NCBI RefSeq assembly: GCF_004745645.1
Contig: NZ_SRMB01000001.1
Location: 1,612,001-1,676,000 of the forward strand
Length of the DNA stretch: 64,000 nucleotides
Direction of reading: 5' to 3'
Source: Hymenobacter metallicola
Lineage (GTDB): Bacteria > Bacteroidota > Bacteroidia > Cytophagales > Hymenobacteraceae
Shown here: positions 1 through 8,792 of the stretch, piece after piece
Numbering within the stretch: position 1 is the first letter of the stretch
How the letters are laid out: every line of letters begins with the position of its first letter
Program-made: the position numbers and the translations under genes
Notes under the pieces: model-generated
What the model was told of the DNA's origin: nothing
The model's input: the letters and a program-made list of their open reading frames with translations, nothing else
Database searches by the model: none

Positions 1-723
1 GCTGAGCACGATCTTACGCCCGCACCGGTCGATGGCCCGGCGAATCAGCTCTACTTCGGGCTTGTGGTAGGGCGAGGAAAGGTCGTCAACTTTCACAAAA
101 TCGACGCCCCAGCTGGCGTAAAGCTGAAACAGGGAGTTGTAGTACTCCTGGGCTCCGGGCCGGCCGGCTACCACGGTGTACATGTCGTGGAGCCAGCTGG
201 CCTGCCCTTCCGGGGAGTAAATATCGGCCGCCGTGGCCTTACTGCCCAGAATCGGAAGCTGGCGCTGCACGGCTGCCACCGGCACCCCGCGCATGATGTG
301 AATGCCAAATTTGAGGCCCCGGGCGTGCATATAGTCGGCCAGGGGCTTGAAGCCCTGCCCGCCGGCCGCCGAGGGAAACCGGTTGGGCGCGGGCACGAAG
401 CGGCCGTAGGCGTCGAGGTGGAAGGCGGGGTCTTTCTCGTTGTAGCCGTGGGCCGTGTCGTTGCCCACGTACCAGCGAATATCGACCACAACGTACTCCC
501 AGCCGCTTTTCCGCATATATTTGGCCAGGTAATCGGCGTTGGCCTTCACCTCGGTCTCGGTTACAGTGGGGCCGTAGCAGTCCCAGCTGTTCCAACCCAT
601 GGGCGGCGTGAGGGCCCACTGATGAAAGTCGGTTGCGGGTGCTTTCTGCTGGGCCGCCGCGGGCAGTTCCGCAACACCAGCCAGTATTGTTGCGGCCGTC
701 AATAACCGGGTGCAAACTCTCAT
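1..723 (-). CDS. GH27-type alpha-galactosidase-like glycoside hydrolase, 3' end beyond the window
   Basis: The first 241 codons are present from an ATG at 723; the gene runs off the left edge. A signal peptide (about residues 1-25, ending AAAQ) is followed by the GH27/GH36-clan start TPPMGWNSWDCYG near residue 40. The strand bearing the nucleophile, GVDFVKVDDLS, lies near residue 215; its first Asp is the expected nucleophile. The acid/base Asp should be in the missing part. GH27 enzymes are retaining alpha-galactosidases, or beta-L-arabinopyranosidases in some subgroups. The second activity would suit this arabinose locus equally well, so the substrate is open. It is the last visible gene of the galM-araBDA-symporter-GH43 operon, 99 bases after the GH43 stop, with a hairpin in the gap. 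Family call firm, specificity not. Confidence 0.85.
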   Translation of the reverse strand, partial: MRVCTRLLTAATILAGVAELPAAAQQKAPATDFHQWALTPPMGWNSWDCYGPTVTETEVKANADYLAKYMRKSGWEYVVVDIRWYVGNDTAHGYNEKDPAFHLDAYGRFVPAPNRFPSAAGGQGFKPLADYMHARGLKFGIHIMRGVPVAAVQRQLPILGSKATAADIYSPEGQASWLHDMYTVVAGRPGAQEYYNSLFQLYASWGVDFVKVDDLSSPYHKPEVELIRRAIDRCGRKIVLS

Positions 724-750
724 GGAAGCGTTGCGGTTTTAAGGTTGTTT

Positions 751-815
751 GTTGCGGAGTGAAGCCAGTGGGCAGTCGGAAAACTATTCCGCAACCCCTA
801 GCTTCTCTCCGCAAC
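751..815. repeat. Intercistronic hairpin between GH43 and GH27
   Basis: GTTGCGGAGTGAAGC (751-765) pairs with GCTTCTCTCCGCAAC (801-815), a 15-bp stem with one T-T mismatch and a 35-base loop. A further TTCCGCAAC sits in the loop (788-796) and CGTTGCGG at 729-736, so alternative pairings exist. No T-run follows on the minus strand, so it is more likely an RNA-processing or stability element than a terminator. Confidence 0.45.
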
Positions 816-822
816 GTTTTCA

Positions 823-2592
823 TTATTGTAGCACTACTTTTTGGGTGTAGCTTCCCTGCGCACTGCTGACACTGAGTAGAAACAGACCCGCCCGCAGCCC
901 AGTTTCTACCGGAACTACTGCGGCTCCCACACTAGCGCGCGAGTAAATTGTCCGGCCCTGGGTGTCAGTTAGTGTAATGGTTACGGGGGTGTTGCGGGCT
1001 GCTTCGTCCAGGCTCACCACGAAGCGGCCCAGCTCGGCCGGGTTGGGAAACACGGAAACGTTGCGGAGCGTGGGGGTTTGCGCCGCCAGCACCTCACGGG
1101 CCGCCGGGGCGGGGGCTATACCCCATTTCTGGCAGTTGTTGGCCAGATAATCATACAAGGCCAGCTGCACGCCGGCCGTAGCCGAGCAGCCCGGCACTTC
1201 CACTACCCGGCCCCCGTTCACCGACGACACCACGTAGTTGCCTGCGTTGGTCCGCTCAATTTTGAAGCGCTGCCCGGCAATGCCGCTGTAGGCGTAGAGT
1301 TGCAGCTTGGCTCCGTTGGCGGGACTGTTGTTGACCACGTCGGCCGCCAGGGCCGCCCCTACGGCCGAGGCAATTTTGTACTCGCCGTTGCCGTCCGGGG
1401 TCAGGTTCCACTGCTGGCAGGCCAGGCCGGCGCTGTAGGTGCCCTGGGCAATGGCTTGGCCCGAGGCCCCGGTGCAGCCCCAGGCGTCCCAGACCAGGTT
1501 GCTGCTTTGGTTGCGCAGGACGTAGCGGCCGGCGGCCAGCCAGTCGCGGGTGAGGAAGGGCCAGGCCGCCGCGTCCCAGCCCAGGTTGCCCACGCTCAGG
1601 CGGGCCCGGCCGTTCTGATTGGAGTCGTAGTAGTGGTGGCTGAAAAAGTTGGCCCCGTTTTCCTGGTACAGGCCCACGTGCCCGGGGCCGACATAGTTGC
1701 CCTGGGTAGCTATGAGGGTGGTGCCGCCGTTGCGGTTCAAATCCACGCCGTTTTTGTCGCGGTAGGGCCCCGTAATGCTGGTGGAGCGGCCCACCTGAAT
1801 GTAGTAGGTGCTGCTGGCGCCGTTGCAGCAGGCGCCCTTGTTGATGAACAGATAGTAGTAGCTGCCGTTGCGCACGATGTAGGGCGCCTCACTGCCGCTG
1901 TTGCTGCGGCTCACCCCGTCGGCGGCCACGTTGCCGGCCAGCCAGGTGAAGCTCGTGCCCGAGCGTTTGCCGGTGGTGGCGTCCAGCTTAATCAGGCCGA
2001 TGCCCTTGAAAAACGAGCCGTAGCTCATCCACAGCCCCCCGCTGGCGTCCGTCACGATGGCCGGGTCAATGGCGTTGCAGGCGCTGCCCGAGCCGCTCGA
2101 CACCACCTCGCCCTGGTCGACCCACTGGTAGCTGGGACTAGCCGGGTCCAGAGTGACGTTGGTAGCCAGGCCGATGGTCGAGACGCTGGAGCCGAAGGTC
2201 GAAACGGAGTAGTAGAGGTAGAACTTGCCGTTGCGGTACACGCACTCCGGGGCCCAGAAGTCGCCGGTGAAGCCGGGCACTTTGGTCTTGATCCAGCTCG
2301 GGTAAGCCCCGGCCGCAAACACCGGCCGCGGGCCCGACTCCCACTTCACCAGGTCGGTGGAGTACATGCCGTAGATGCCCTGGCCGGTGGTGAAAATCCA
2401 GTATTTGTTGCCATCCTTGACGATGCTCGACGGGTCGTGGCAGTTGTCGTTGCCCTGCAGGGCGCGGGCCTGGGGGCTCAGCCCGAGCAGGGCCAGGAGC
2501 AAGAGCAGCAGGTAGCTGGCCCGGCAGCCGGAAAGAAAGCGGGAAGTGGCCCGGCGCACGCCCGGGGCAGCGGTAGTAGGGGAAAGGAACAT
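823..2592 (-). CDS. Secreted GH43 arabinanase with ricin-type lectin domain and T9SS sorting domain
   Basis: 589 residues. A long signal peptide (to about residue 45) precedes a five-blade propeller GH43 domain (about 47-345). The three expected acidic residues are visible: Asp53 in CHDPSS (base), Asp176 in NAIDPAI (pKa modulator) and Glu235 in GSEAPYI (acid). The layout resembles endo-1,5-alpha-L-arabinanases. A beta-trefoil ricin/CBM13-like domain follows (about 352-490) with the QxW-like repeats CQQWNL, GQRFKI and CQKWGI. The last 75 residues (VFPNPAELGRF... to KVVLQ) form a T9SS type A sorting domain, so the protein should be exported across the outer membrane and released or anchored. 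A shorter but similar paralogue is at 10272-11981. Endo versus exo action cannot be read from the sequence. Confidence 0.9.
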   Translation of the reverse strand: MFLSPTTAAPGVRRATSRFLSGCRASYLLLLLLALLGLSPQARALQGNDNCHDPSSIVKDGNKYWIFTTGQGIYGMYSTDLVKWESGPRPVFAAGAYPSWIKTKVPGFTGDFWAPECVYRNGKFYLYYSVSTFGSSVSTIGLATNVTLDPASPSYQWVDQGEVVSSGSGSACNAIDPAIVTDASGGLWMSYGSFFKGIGLIKLDATTGKRSGTSFTWLAGNVAADGVSRSNSGSEAPYIVRNGSYYYLFINKGACCNGASSTYYIQVGRSTSITGPYRDKNGVDLNRNGGTTLIATQGNYVGPGHVGLYQENGANFFSHHYYDSNQNGRARLSVGNLGWDAAAWPFLTRDWLAAGRYVLRNQSSNLVWDAWGCTGASGQAIAQGTYSAGLACQQWNLTPDGNGEYKIASAVGAALAADVVNNSPANGAKLQLYAYSGIAGQRFKIERTNAGNYVVSSVNGGRVVEVPGCSATAGVQLALYDYLANNCQKWGIAPAPAAREVLAAQTPTLRNVSVFPNPAELGRFVVSLDEAARNTPVTITLTDTQGRTIYSRASVGAAVVPVETGLRAGLFLLSVSSAQGSYTQKVVLQ

Positions 2593-2638
2593 AGTGGTGG
2601 GAATTGGTTGGGGAAAAGGAAAGAGCGAGGGTCGGAAG

Positions 2639-2679
2639 CCAAAACGGGGACGCGAATCCTGTTCACGTCCCCGTTTTGG
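2639..2679. terminator. Perfect 14-bp hairpin, possible bidirectional terminator
   Basis: CCAAAACGGGGACG (2639-2652) and CGTCCCCGTTTTGG (2666-2679) form a perfect stem with a 13-base loop in the gap between the symporter and the GH43 gene. The GC core is followed by TTTT on either strand, as in a weak bidirectional terminator. It could reduce, but need not stop, read-through into GH43 and GH27. Confidence 0.5.
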
Positions 2680-2767
2680 TGGAATTGGCCGCGCGCCTGT
2701 AGGCGTTGCGCGGCAGGCTGTTTTCAGCAGCTCAGAAAGAAGAGTGGGCCTGACGGCTGCTCCGCCG

Positions 2768-4468
2768 CTACCAGAACCGCACGTACAAAGCCGTGAGCAG
2801 CAGCATGGTCACGACGATGAGCGACATGGTCTGGGTGCTGACCCGGAACATGCCCGCAGGCAGGCTGATGGCCTTGGGGTTTACCAACGGGCCGGCCAGG
2901 CTCACGCCTATCATCAGCACCATGGTGATGGCAAACGAGAGGCCCATACAGATCAGGAAGGGGATTTCGTAGACGCCGGCGCTGTTGCGGAAGGCCGTGT
3001 AGAGCAGGGTTTCGGGGCCCAGCACGGCCGGGGCGTAGTTGTTGAAGAACACCGACAAGGCAAAGCCGGCCAGAATGCCCACGATGCCGGCCGTAGCCGT
3101 GGTGCGCTTCCAGAACATGCCCAGCAGGAAGATGGCCAGGATGCCGGGCGAAATAAAGCCGGTGTACTTCTGAATAAACTGGAAGCCCCCTTCCCCGCCG
3201 ATGCCGAGCAGGTCCCTCCAGGTCATGGCCACGCTGAGCACCACGGCCGCCAGAATGGTGAGGCGGCCTACCCACACCTGCTTCTGCTCGGAGGCGGCGG
3301 GGTTGAGGTAGCGCTTGTAGATGTCGAGGGTGAAGATGGTCGAAATCGAGTTGACCTTGCCCGCCAACGAGGCCACAATGGCGGCCGTCAGGGCGGCCAT
3401 GCTCAGACCCTTCAGGCCGTTGGGCAGGAAGGTCAGGATGGCCGAATAGGCGTTATCGGAGTTGAAGGAGCCCGTCGATGACATTTCGGCCTGCAGTCCG
3501 CCGTTCTTGTAGAGCACGTAGGCCGCAATGCCGGGCAGCATCACAATGACCGGCATCATGAGCTTGAGCAGGCCGGCAAACAGGATGCCGGTGCGGGCCG
3601 TGTGCAGGTCCGCTCCTAGCGCCCGTTGCGTGATGTACTGGTTGCAGCCCCAGTAATTCAGGTTTACAATCCACTGGCCGGCGAAGTACATGGCAATGCC
3701 GGGCAGGGCCAGGTACTTGTCGACTTCCACCTGCGGGGTATTGGCCGTGGGCTTGTCGAAAATCATGTGAAAGTGGTCCGGGGCTTTATCCATCAGGGCA
3801 TTAAAGCCCGCCAATGCCCCGCCGCCCAGGCCAAACTGGTCACTGACCAGCGTCAGGGCAATGTAGGTCGTGACCAGGCCACCCACCACCAGCACCACCA
3901 CCTGCACCACGTCAGTGTAGCCCACCACCTTCATGCCGCCGATGGAAATCAGCAGGGAGAAGACGGCCAGCAGCACGATAATCAGGTGAAAACTGTCGCC
4001 GCCAATGAGGTTGCTCAGGGCCAGGGCGCCGAGGTAGAGAATGGAAGTCAGGTTGACCAGCACGTAGAGAAACAGCCAGAAGATGCTCATAATCAGGCTC
4101 AGCGCCGAGTTGTAGCGCTGCTCCAGAAACTGGGGCATCGTGAAGATGTGGTTCTTCAGATACACCGGCATAAAGAACACGGCCACGATGATGAGCACCA
4201 CGGCGGCCACCCACTCGTAGGCCGCCACGGCCACGCCCACCTTGAAGCCCGAGCCCGACATGCCGATAAACTGCTCGGCCGAAATGTTGGAGGCAATCAT
4301 CGAGGCCCCAATGGCCCACCAGGTCAGGGAGCCTTCGGCCAGGAAGTAGTCTTTGGTGCTTTGCTCGGCCTTTTGCTTGCTCTTGTAGATGTAAAAACCG
4401 TAGGCCGAAACCCCGATTAAGTACACGAAAAAGACCAGCAGATCGAGCGTAGTAAGGTTATTACGCAT
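2768..4468 (-). CDS. Sodium:solute symporter (SSS family), probable arabinose/pentose importer
   Basis: 566 residues with about 14 hydrophobic helices and no signal peptide, typical of SGLT/SSS-family inner-membrane symporters that couple sugar uptake to sodium. Family-typical sequence includes ASMIASNISAEQFIGMSGSG near residues 56-75 and the GGMKVVGYTDVVQ stretch near residue 180. It sits 173 bases downstream of araA in the same direction, which makes L-arabinose or a short arabino-oligosaccharide the most likely substrate. This is inference from context, since SSS members with galactose and other substrates look alike. The start is the ATG at 4468. Between it and araA lies the 102-bp hairpin repeat at 4511-4612. 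Confidence 0.88.
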   Translation of the reverse strand: MRNNLTTLDLLVFFVYLIGVSAYGFYIYKSKQKAEQSTKDYFLAEGSLTWWAIGASMIASNISAEQFIGMSGSGFKVGVAVAAYEWVAAVVLIIVAVFFMPVYLKNHIFTMPQFLEQRYNSALSLIMSIFWLFLYVLVNLTSILYLGALALSNLIGGDSFHLIIVLLAVFSLLISIGGMKVVGYTDVVQVVVLVVGGLVTTYIALTLVSDQFGLGGGALAGFNALMDKAPDHFHMIFDKPTANTPQVEVDKYLALPGIAMYFAGQWIVNLNYWGCNQYITQRALGADLHTARTGILFAGLLKLMMPVIVMLPGIAAYVLYKNGGLQAEMSSTGSFNSDNAYSAILTFLPNGLKGLSMAALTAAIVASLAGKVNSISTIFTLDIYKRYLNPAASEQKQVWVGRLTILAAVVLSVAMTWRDLLGIGGEGGFQFIQKYTGFISPGILAIFLLGMFWKRTTATAGIVGILAGFALSVFFNNYAPAVLGPETLLYTAFRNSAGVYEIPFLICMGLSFAITMVLMIGVSLAGPLVNPKAISLPAGMFRVSTQTMSLIVVTMLLLTALYVRFW

Positions 4469-4510
4469 GAAAAACGGGTGGGAAATTTAGAAGGAGTAGG
4501 GGCACAAAAA

Positions 4511-4612
4511 GAACGTCATGCTGAGCCCTGCGAAGCATTTTTACCGCAATGGTATTCAGATGCCAGAGCAACGAAGCGGTAGAGATGCTTCGATAAGCTC
4601 AGCATGACGTTC
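4511..4612. repeat. 102-bp palindromic repeat element (REP/MITE-like hairpin)
   Basis: GAACGTCATGCTGAGC (4511-4526) is the exact reverse complement of GCTCAGCATGACGTTC (4597-4612). Inside it, GAAGCATTTTTACCGC (4532-4547) pairs with GCGGTAGAGATGCTTC (4576-4591) with two mismatches. The whole gap between the symporter and araA is thus one long folded hairpin with a 28-base loop. This is the shape of a dispersed intergenic palindrome. Only one copy was found in this window. Confidence 0.7.
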
Positions 4613-4641
4613 GGATTAGTTTAGCGCGTCACAAATCAGGC

Positions 4642-6132
4642 TTAGCGCTGGCCAAAAGCCACGTCGTTGTAGCGCAGCTCGTTTTTGAAGGTGCGCAGCT
4701 TGGTTTCGTCGTCGATGAGCACGTACTCGATGCCGGCCATTTCGGCGAAGTCTTCCAGGTATTCGGCCGTCAGGTTTTGGCTGTAGCCGGTGTGGTGGGC
4801 GCCGCCGGCCAGAATCCAGGCCGCCGCGCCTACGCTCAGGCTGGGCTTCACTTTCCAGAGCACCCGGGCTACGGGCAGCTTGGGCAGGTCCTGCTCGGGC
4901 GCCACGGCCTCCACTTCGTTTACCACCAGGCGGAACCGGTGGCCCAAGTCCACGATGGTGGCATTCAGGGCCGGGCCGGCGGGGCAGTTGAACACCAGGC
5001 GGGCCGGGTCGGCCTTGCCGCCGATGCCCAGCGGGTGCACTTCCACCTTGGCTTTGCCCTCAGCAATGGTGGGGCAGATTTCCAGCATGTGGGAGCCCAG
5101 CACCAGCTCGTTGCCGGGCTGGAAGTGGTAGGTGTAGTCTTCCATAAAGGAGTTGCCGCCGGGCAGGCCCGCGCCCATCACCTTCATAGCCCGCACCAGG
5201 GCCGAGGTTTTCCAGTCGCCCTCGCCACCGAAGCCGTAACCTTCGGCCATTAGCCGTTGGGTGGCAATGCCGGGCAGCTGGGCCATGCCGTGCAAATCCT
5301 CGAAGGTGTCGGTGAAGCCGATGGCCTTGGTGTCCTGCAAGAACTTGCGCATGCCCACTTCGATTCTAGCCGCCTCGCGCAGGCTTTCCCGCTGCTCCCC
5401 GCCTTCCTTGAGCGAGTCGGCCAGCTCGTATTCCTGCTCGTAGGTGGCCAGCAGCTCGTTGACCTGCTCGTCGGTGGCGGCGTTAATGACGGCTACCAAA
5501 TCCCCGATGCCGTAGGTGTTCACCGAGTAGCCAAACTTGAGTTCGGCTTCCACTTTGTCGCCTTCGGTTACGGCCACGTAGCGCATGTTGTCGCCGAAGC
5601 GCACGATGCGGGCCCCCTGCCAGTCGGCCCAGGCCGAGGCCGCGCGGGCCCAGATGCTCAGGCGCTCGTGCACGTCCGGGCTCTGCCAGTGGCCTACTAC
5701 TACTTTGCGCTTCAACTTCATACGGGCCCCGATGAAGCCAAACTCCCGGTCGCCGTGGGCCGACTGGTTGGTGTTCATGAAGTCCATGTCAATGTCGGAC
5801 CACGGAATGTCGCGGTTGAACTGGGTGTGCAGGTGGGCCAGGGGCTTCTGCAGAATCTTCAGGCCGTTGATCCACATCTTGGCCGGCGAGAAGGTGTGCA
5901 TCCAGGCAATTAAGCCCACGCAGTTGGCCGTGGTGTTGGCTTCCTGCACGAGCTTATAAATCTCGTCGGGCCCGGTCAGTACGGGCTTATACACAATCTT
6001 GATGGGCAGGGCCGAGCCGAGAGCTTCGGCAATCTGCTGGGAATGCTGGGCTACCTGCTCCAGGGTTTCGGGGCCGTAGAGGTGCTGGCTGCCGGTGATA
6101 AACCAGGCTTCGTAGGTGGAAATGTCAATCAT
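4642..6132 (-). CDS. araA: L-arabinose isomerase
   Basis: 496 residues, the usual length for AraA (about 500). It converts L-arabinose to L-ribulose in the cytoplasm with a divalent metal. Diagnostic stretches are [13 protein letters not shown] at the N-terminus, [16 protein letters not shown] near residue 92, and [18 protein letters not shown] and the metal-binding MEDYTYHF near residues 300-335. The C-terminal [12 protein letters not shown] carries the conserved His pair. It is the first step of arabinose catabolism and lies 108 bases downstream of araD. A short GC hairpin (6205-6234) in that gap may set the araD:araA mRNA ratio. Confidence 0.97.
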   Translation of the reverse strand: MIDISTYEAWFITGSQHLYGPETLEQVAQHSQQIAEALGSALPIKIVYKPVLTGPDEIYKLVQEANTTANCVGLIAWMHTFSPAKMWINGLKILQKPLAHLHTQFNRDIPWSDIDMDFMNTNQSAHGDREFGFIGARMKLKRKVVVGHWQSPDVHERLSIWARAASAWADWQGARIVRFGDNMRYVAVTEGDKVEAELKFGYSVNTYGIGDLVAVINAATDEQVNELLATYEQEYELADSLKEGGEQRESLREAARIEVGMRKFLQDTKAIGFTDTFEDLHGMAQLPGIATQRLMAEGYGFGGEGDWKTSALVRAMKVMGAGLPGGNSFMEDYTYHFQPGNELVLGSHMLEICPTIAEGKAKVEVHPLGIGGKADPARLVFNCPAGPALNATIVDLGHRFRLVVNEVEAVAPEQDLPKLPVARVLWKVKPSLSVGAAAWILAGGAHHTGYSQNLTAEYLEDFAEMAGIEYVLIDDETKLRTFKNELRYNDVAFGQR

Positions 6133-6204
6133 GGTATGCGGAGGTGGAAACCCTTTGGGTGGTCTTGAAAAATCGTTTTAGTGGGCTCTTACTTCCAGAG
6201 CCAG

Positions 6205-6234
6205 CTTTCCCCTCCCGCGCCGGGGAGGGGAAAG
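6205..6234. repeat. Intercistronic GC hairpin downstream of araD
   Basis: CTTTCCCCTCCC (6205-6216) pairs perfectly with GGGAGGGGAAAG (6223-6234) across a 6-base loop, starting 7 bases after the araD stop. No T-run follows on the minus strand, so it is more likely a 3'-end stabiliser or processing site than a terminator. Confidence 0.55.
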
Positions 6235-6240
6235 CGCCTG

Positions 6241-6942
6241 TTAGCTTTGGCCGTAGTAAGAATGCAGCCCGTGCTTGCGGTCGTAGTGCTTCTGAATCAG
6301 GGCGTCCTTGAGGCGGGGCACGTCGGGGCGCAGGGTGCAGCTGAGGTAGGCCATGCGGGCTACCTCTTCCAGCACGGCGCTGTGGTAAACGGCCTTGTCC
6401 ACGGTTTTGCCCCAGGTGAAGGGCGCGTGGTTGCTGAGCAGCACCATCTCCACCTCCGCGGGCGAGAGGCCCCGCCGCTGAAACTCGTTGATGATCTGCC
6501 AGCCGGTCTGGTGCTCGTAGTCGCCGGCTATCATGGCGTCGTCCATGGGCGGGGCGCAGGGAATGTCGGCCGTGAGGTGGTCGGCATGGGTGGTGCCCAG
6601 AATCGGGATGTCGAGCTGCGCCTGGGCCCAGGCCGTGGCGTAGGTGCTGTGCGTGTGCACGATGCCGCCGATGTGTTCCCAGTGCGCGTAAAGCACGGCG
6701 TGGGTTTTGGTGTCCGACGAAGGCCGCTTGGAGCCTTCTACAACGTTGTTGGCAAAGTCGACGATGACGATATCCTCGGGCCGGAGCGTGGCGTAGGGCA
6801 CGCCGCTGGGCTTGATGGCAAACACCCGCTTCTCCCGGTCGACCACGCTGGCGTTGCCGAAGGTGAAGAGCACCAGCCCGAGCTCGGGCAGCTGCATGTT
6901 GGCCTCGTAGCAGGCCTGCTTTAACTCTTGATACTGACTCAT
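6241..6942 (-). CDS. araD: L-ribulose-5-phosphate 4-epimerase
   Basis: 233 residues, matching AraD (231 in E. coli). This class II aldolase-fold enzyme interconverts L-ribulose 5-phosphate and D-xylulose 5-phosphate with zinc. Visible landmarks are FGNASVVDREKRVFAIKPSG near residue 28, the metal-binding HTHSTYATAWAQ near residue 95 and the later His in LLSNHAPFTWG near residue 170. Its ATG overlaps the araB stop by four bases (ATGA at 6939-6942), implying translational coupling. It completes the AraA-AraB-AraD route into the pentose phosphate pathway. Confidence 0.97.
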   Translation of the reverse strand: MSQYQELKQACYEANMQLPELGLVLFTFGNASVVDREKRVFAIKPSGVPYATLRPEDIVIVDFANNVVEGSKRPSSDTKTHAVLYAHWEHIGGIVHTHSTYATAWAQAQLDIPILGTTHADHLTADIPCAPPMDDAMIAGDYEHQTGWQIINEFQRRGLSPAEVEMVLLSNHAPFTWGKTVDKAVYHSAVLEEVARMAYLSCTLRPDVPRLKDALIQKHYDRKHGLHSYYGQS

Positions 6943-8672
6943 GCGTGGTCGACCAATTCGGTTTCGGCTACTTCGCCTGCGCGCAGCTCGGTGGCCTGTT
7001 CTACATACTGCCCAAAGGCCTGGTACTGCTCGTAGCGGCGCTGGTAGTCGGCCACACGGGCGGGGTTGGGCTCGTAGGTTTCGGCAAAGCCGTTGCCCAT
7101 GGCTTTTTGGGCCGAAACCACGTTGGCGTGCACCCCGGCGGCCACAGCCGCGTACATGGCCGCGCCCAGGGCCGGGGCCTGGTCCGACTCAGCTACTTTA
7201 ATCGGGCGGTTGAGCACGTCGGCCAGGGTCTGCATCATAAAGGCCGACTTCTTGGCTACCCCGCCCAGGCCAATGACCTGCTTGATCGGAATGCCTTCCT
7301 GCTCAAAACGCTCCACAATCTGCCGGGAGCCGTAGCAAATGGATTCTACCAGGGCCCGGAAAATGTGCGGGGCCGAGGTGCCCATGGTCAGGTTCATCAG
7401 GGCACCTTTCAGGGCCTGGTTGGCGTCGGGCGTGCGGCGGCCGTTCACCCAGTCCAGGGCCAGCACCTGGGATTCATCGGGGTCGACGGCGGCGGCCGCC
7501 TTGTTGAGCTCCACCATCATGTTGTCGCTCATTTCCTGGCGCAGGGCCGCTTGCTGCTCGGCGCTCAGCACCTTGGAGGAGGCCAGCATCGTTTGCAGGG
7601 GCCACTCGATTACCTGGCGGAACCAGGCCAGCAAATCACCCACGGCCGACTGCCCGGCTTCCAGACCCAGCATGCCGGGGATTACCGAGCCGTCGACCTG
7701 CCCGCAGATGCCGGGCACGAGCTTCTCCCCTACTTCGTCCATGGGCGCCACCACGATGTCGCAGGTGCTGGTGCCCATTACTTTCACCATCGAGTAGGCC
7801 TCGATTTCCCCGGCCACGGCGCCGGCGTGGGCATCGAAGGTGCCCACGGCCACCACGGTGTTGGTAGTCAGGCCCAGGCGGGTAGCCCACTCCTCGGAAA
7901 GGTGGCCGGCTACTTCGTCGGCCGTAAACGTGTCCTGGTAGAGGTGGCCGCGCAACAGGGTAAGCTTGGGCTCCAATTCTACGATAAAATGCTCCATCGG
8001 CAGGCCGCCCCAGCTGTGGTGCCACATAGCCTTGTGGCCGGCGGCGCAGCGGCTGCGCTTGAAGGTGGGCAGGTCGGCGCCGGTGAGCAGCAGCGTCAGC
8101 CAGTCGCAGTGCTCCATCCAGGAGTAGGCGGCCTGGGCCACGGCCTCGTCCTGGCGGGTCACGTGCATGATCTTGGCCCAGAACCACTCCGAGGAGTAGA
8201 TGCCGCCTTCGAACTTGGTGTAATCCTCGCCGCCCCAGGTGCGGGCTTTCTGGTTGATTTCGGCCGCCTCGGCCAAGGCCGTGTGGTCTTTCCAGAGCAC
8301 GAACATGGCATTGGGGTTTTCCGCAAATTCGGGCAGCAGGGCCAGGGCCACGCCTTGCTCGTTCACGGGGCCGGGCGTCGAGCCGGTGGTGTCGACGGCC
8401 AGGCCCACAATCTGCTCGGCGGGCACCCGGCTAGCGACCTGGCGCACGGTGGCCTCCAGGCCTTCGATGTGGTCGAGGGGGTGCTGGCGGAACTGATTTT
8501 TAGCCGCGTTGCAGTAGCGCTGCTCTTTCCAGCGGGCGTAGGGGTGCACGGCCTGGGCTATTTCGGCGCCGGTGCGGGCATTCACCAGCAGGGCCCGCAC
8601 GGAGTCGGTCCCGTAGTCGATGCCGATAACGTAGGTGTCCGGAGAAGAAGAGGCGAAGTCGGAAGTTTGCAC
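6939..8672 (-). CDS. araB: Ribulokinase
   Basis: 577 residues, FGGY carbohydrate kinase family. It phosphorylates L-ribulose to L-ribulose 5-phosphate with ATP. Family landmarks are YVIGIDYGTDSVRALLVN near the N-terminus, AVDTTGSTPGPVN near residue 110, GTSTCDIVV near residue 300 and the C-terminal nucleotide-binding IGLGGVAKKS near residue 465. The most upstream start is a GTG at 8672; there is no in-frame ATG before the conserved core. It overlaps araD by four bases and lies 120 bases downstream of galM. A weak 7-bp hairpin (8732-8738 with 8761-8767) sits in that gap. Confidence 0.96.
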   Translation of the reverse strand: MQTSDFASSSPDTYVIGIDYGTDSVRALLVNARTGAEIAQAVHPYARWKEQRYCNAAKNQFRQHPLDHIEGLEATVRQVASRVPAEQIVGLAVDTTGSTPGPVNEQGVALALLPEFAENPNAMFVLWKDHTALAEAAEINQKARTWGGEDYTKFEGGIYSSEWFWAKIMHVTRQDEAVAQAAYSWMEHCDWLTLLLTGADLPTFKRSRCAAGHKAMWHHSWGGLPMEHFIVELEPKLTLLRGHLYQDTFTADEVAGHLSEEWATRLGLTTNTVVAVGTFDAHAGAVAGEIEAYSMVKVMGTSTCDIVVAPMDEVGEKLVPGICGQVDGSVIPGMLGLEAGQSAVGDLLAWFRQVIEWPLQTMLASSKVLSAEQQAALRQEMSDNMMVELNKAAAAVDPDESQVLALDWVNGRRTPDANQALKGALMNLTMGTSAPHIFRALVESICYGSRQIVERFEQEGIPIKQVIGLGGVAKKSAFMMQTLADVLNRPIKVAESDQAPALGAAMYAAVAAGVHANVVSAQKAMGNGFAETYEPNPARVADYQRRYEQYQAFGQYVEQATELRAGEVAETELVDHA

Positions 8673-8792
8673 GGGGGTGGTAAGCTAGTGAAGTGAGGAA
8701 ATCAGGAATCCGGGGAAGTCAGGAAGCAGAAGGCAGCGGCTTTATTCGGGAGTAGCGGGGCGCTGCCGATCCGGCTCTGCCTGTATCAGCCT

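Noticed and set aside
1078..2796. 572-residue open frame on the plus strand opposite the GH43 gene
   Set aside because: It is a GC-rich shadow frame rich in Gly, Ala, Val and His, overlaps a clear GH43/T9SS gene and has no recognisable domain. The same applies to the frames at 6945-8696 opposite araB and 24881-26779 opposite GH2.
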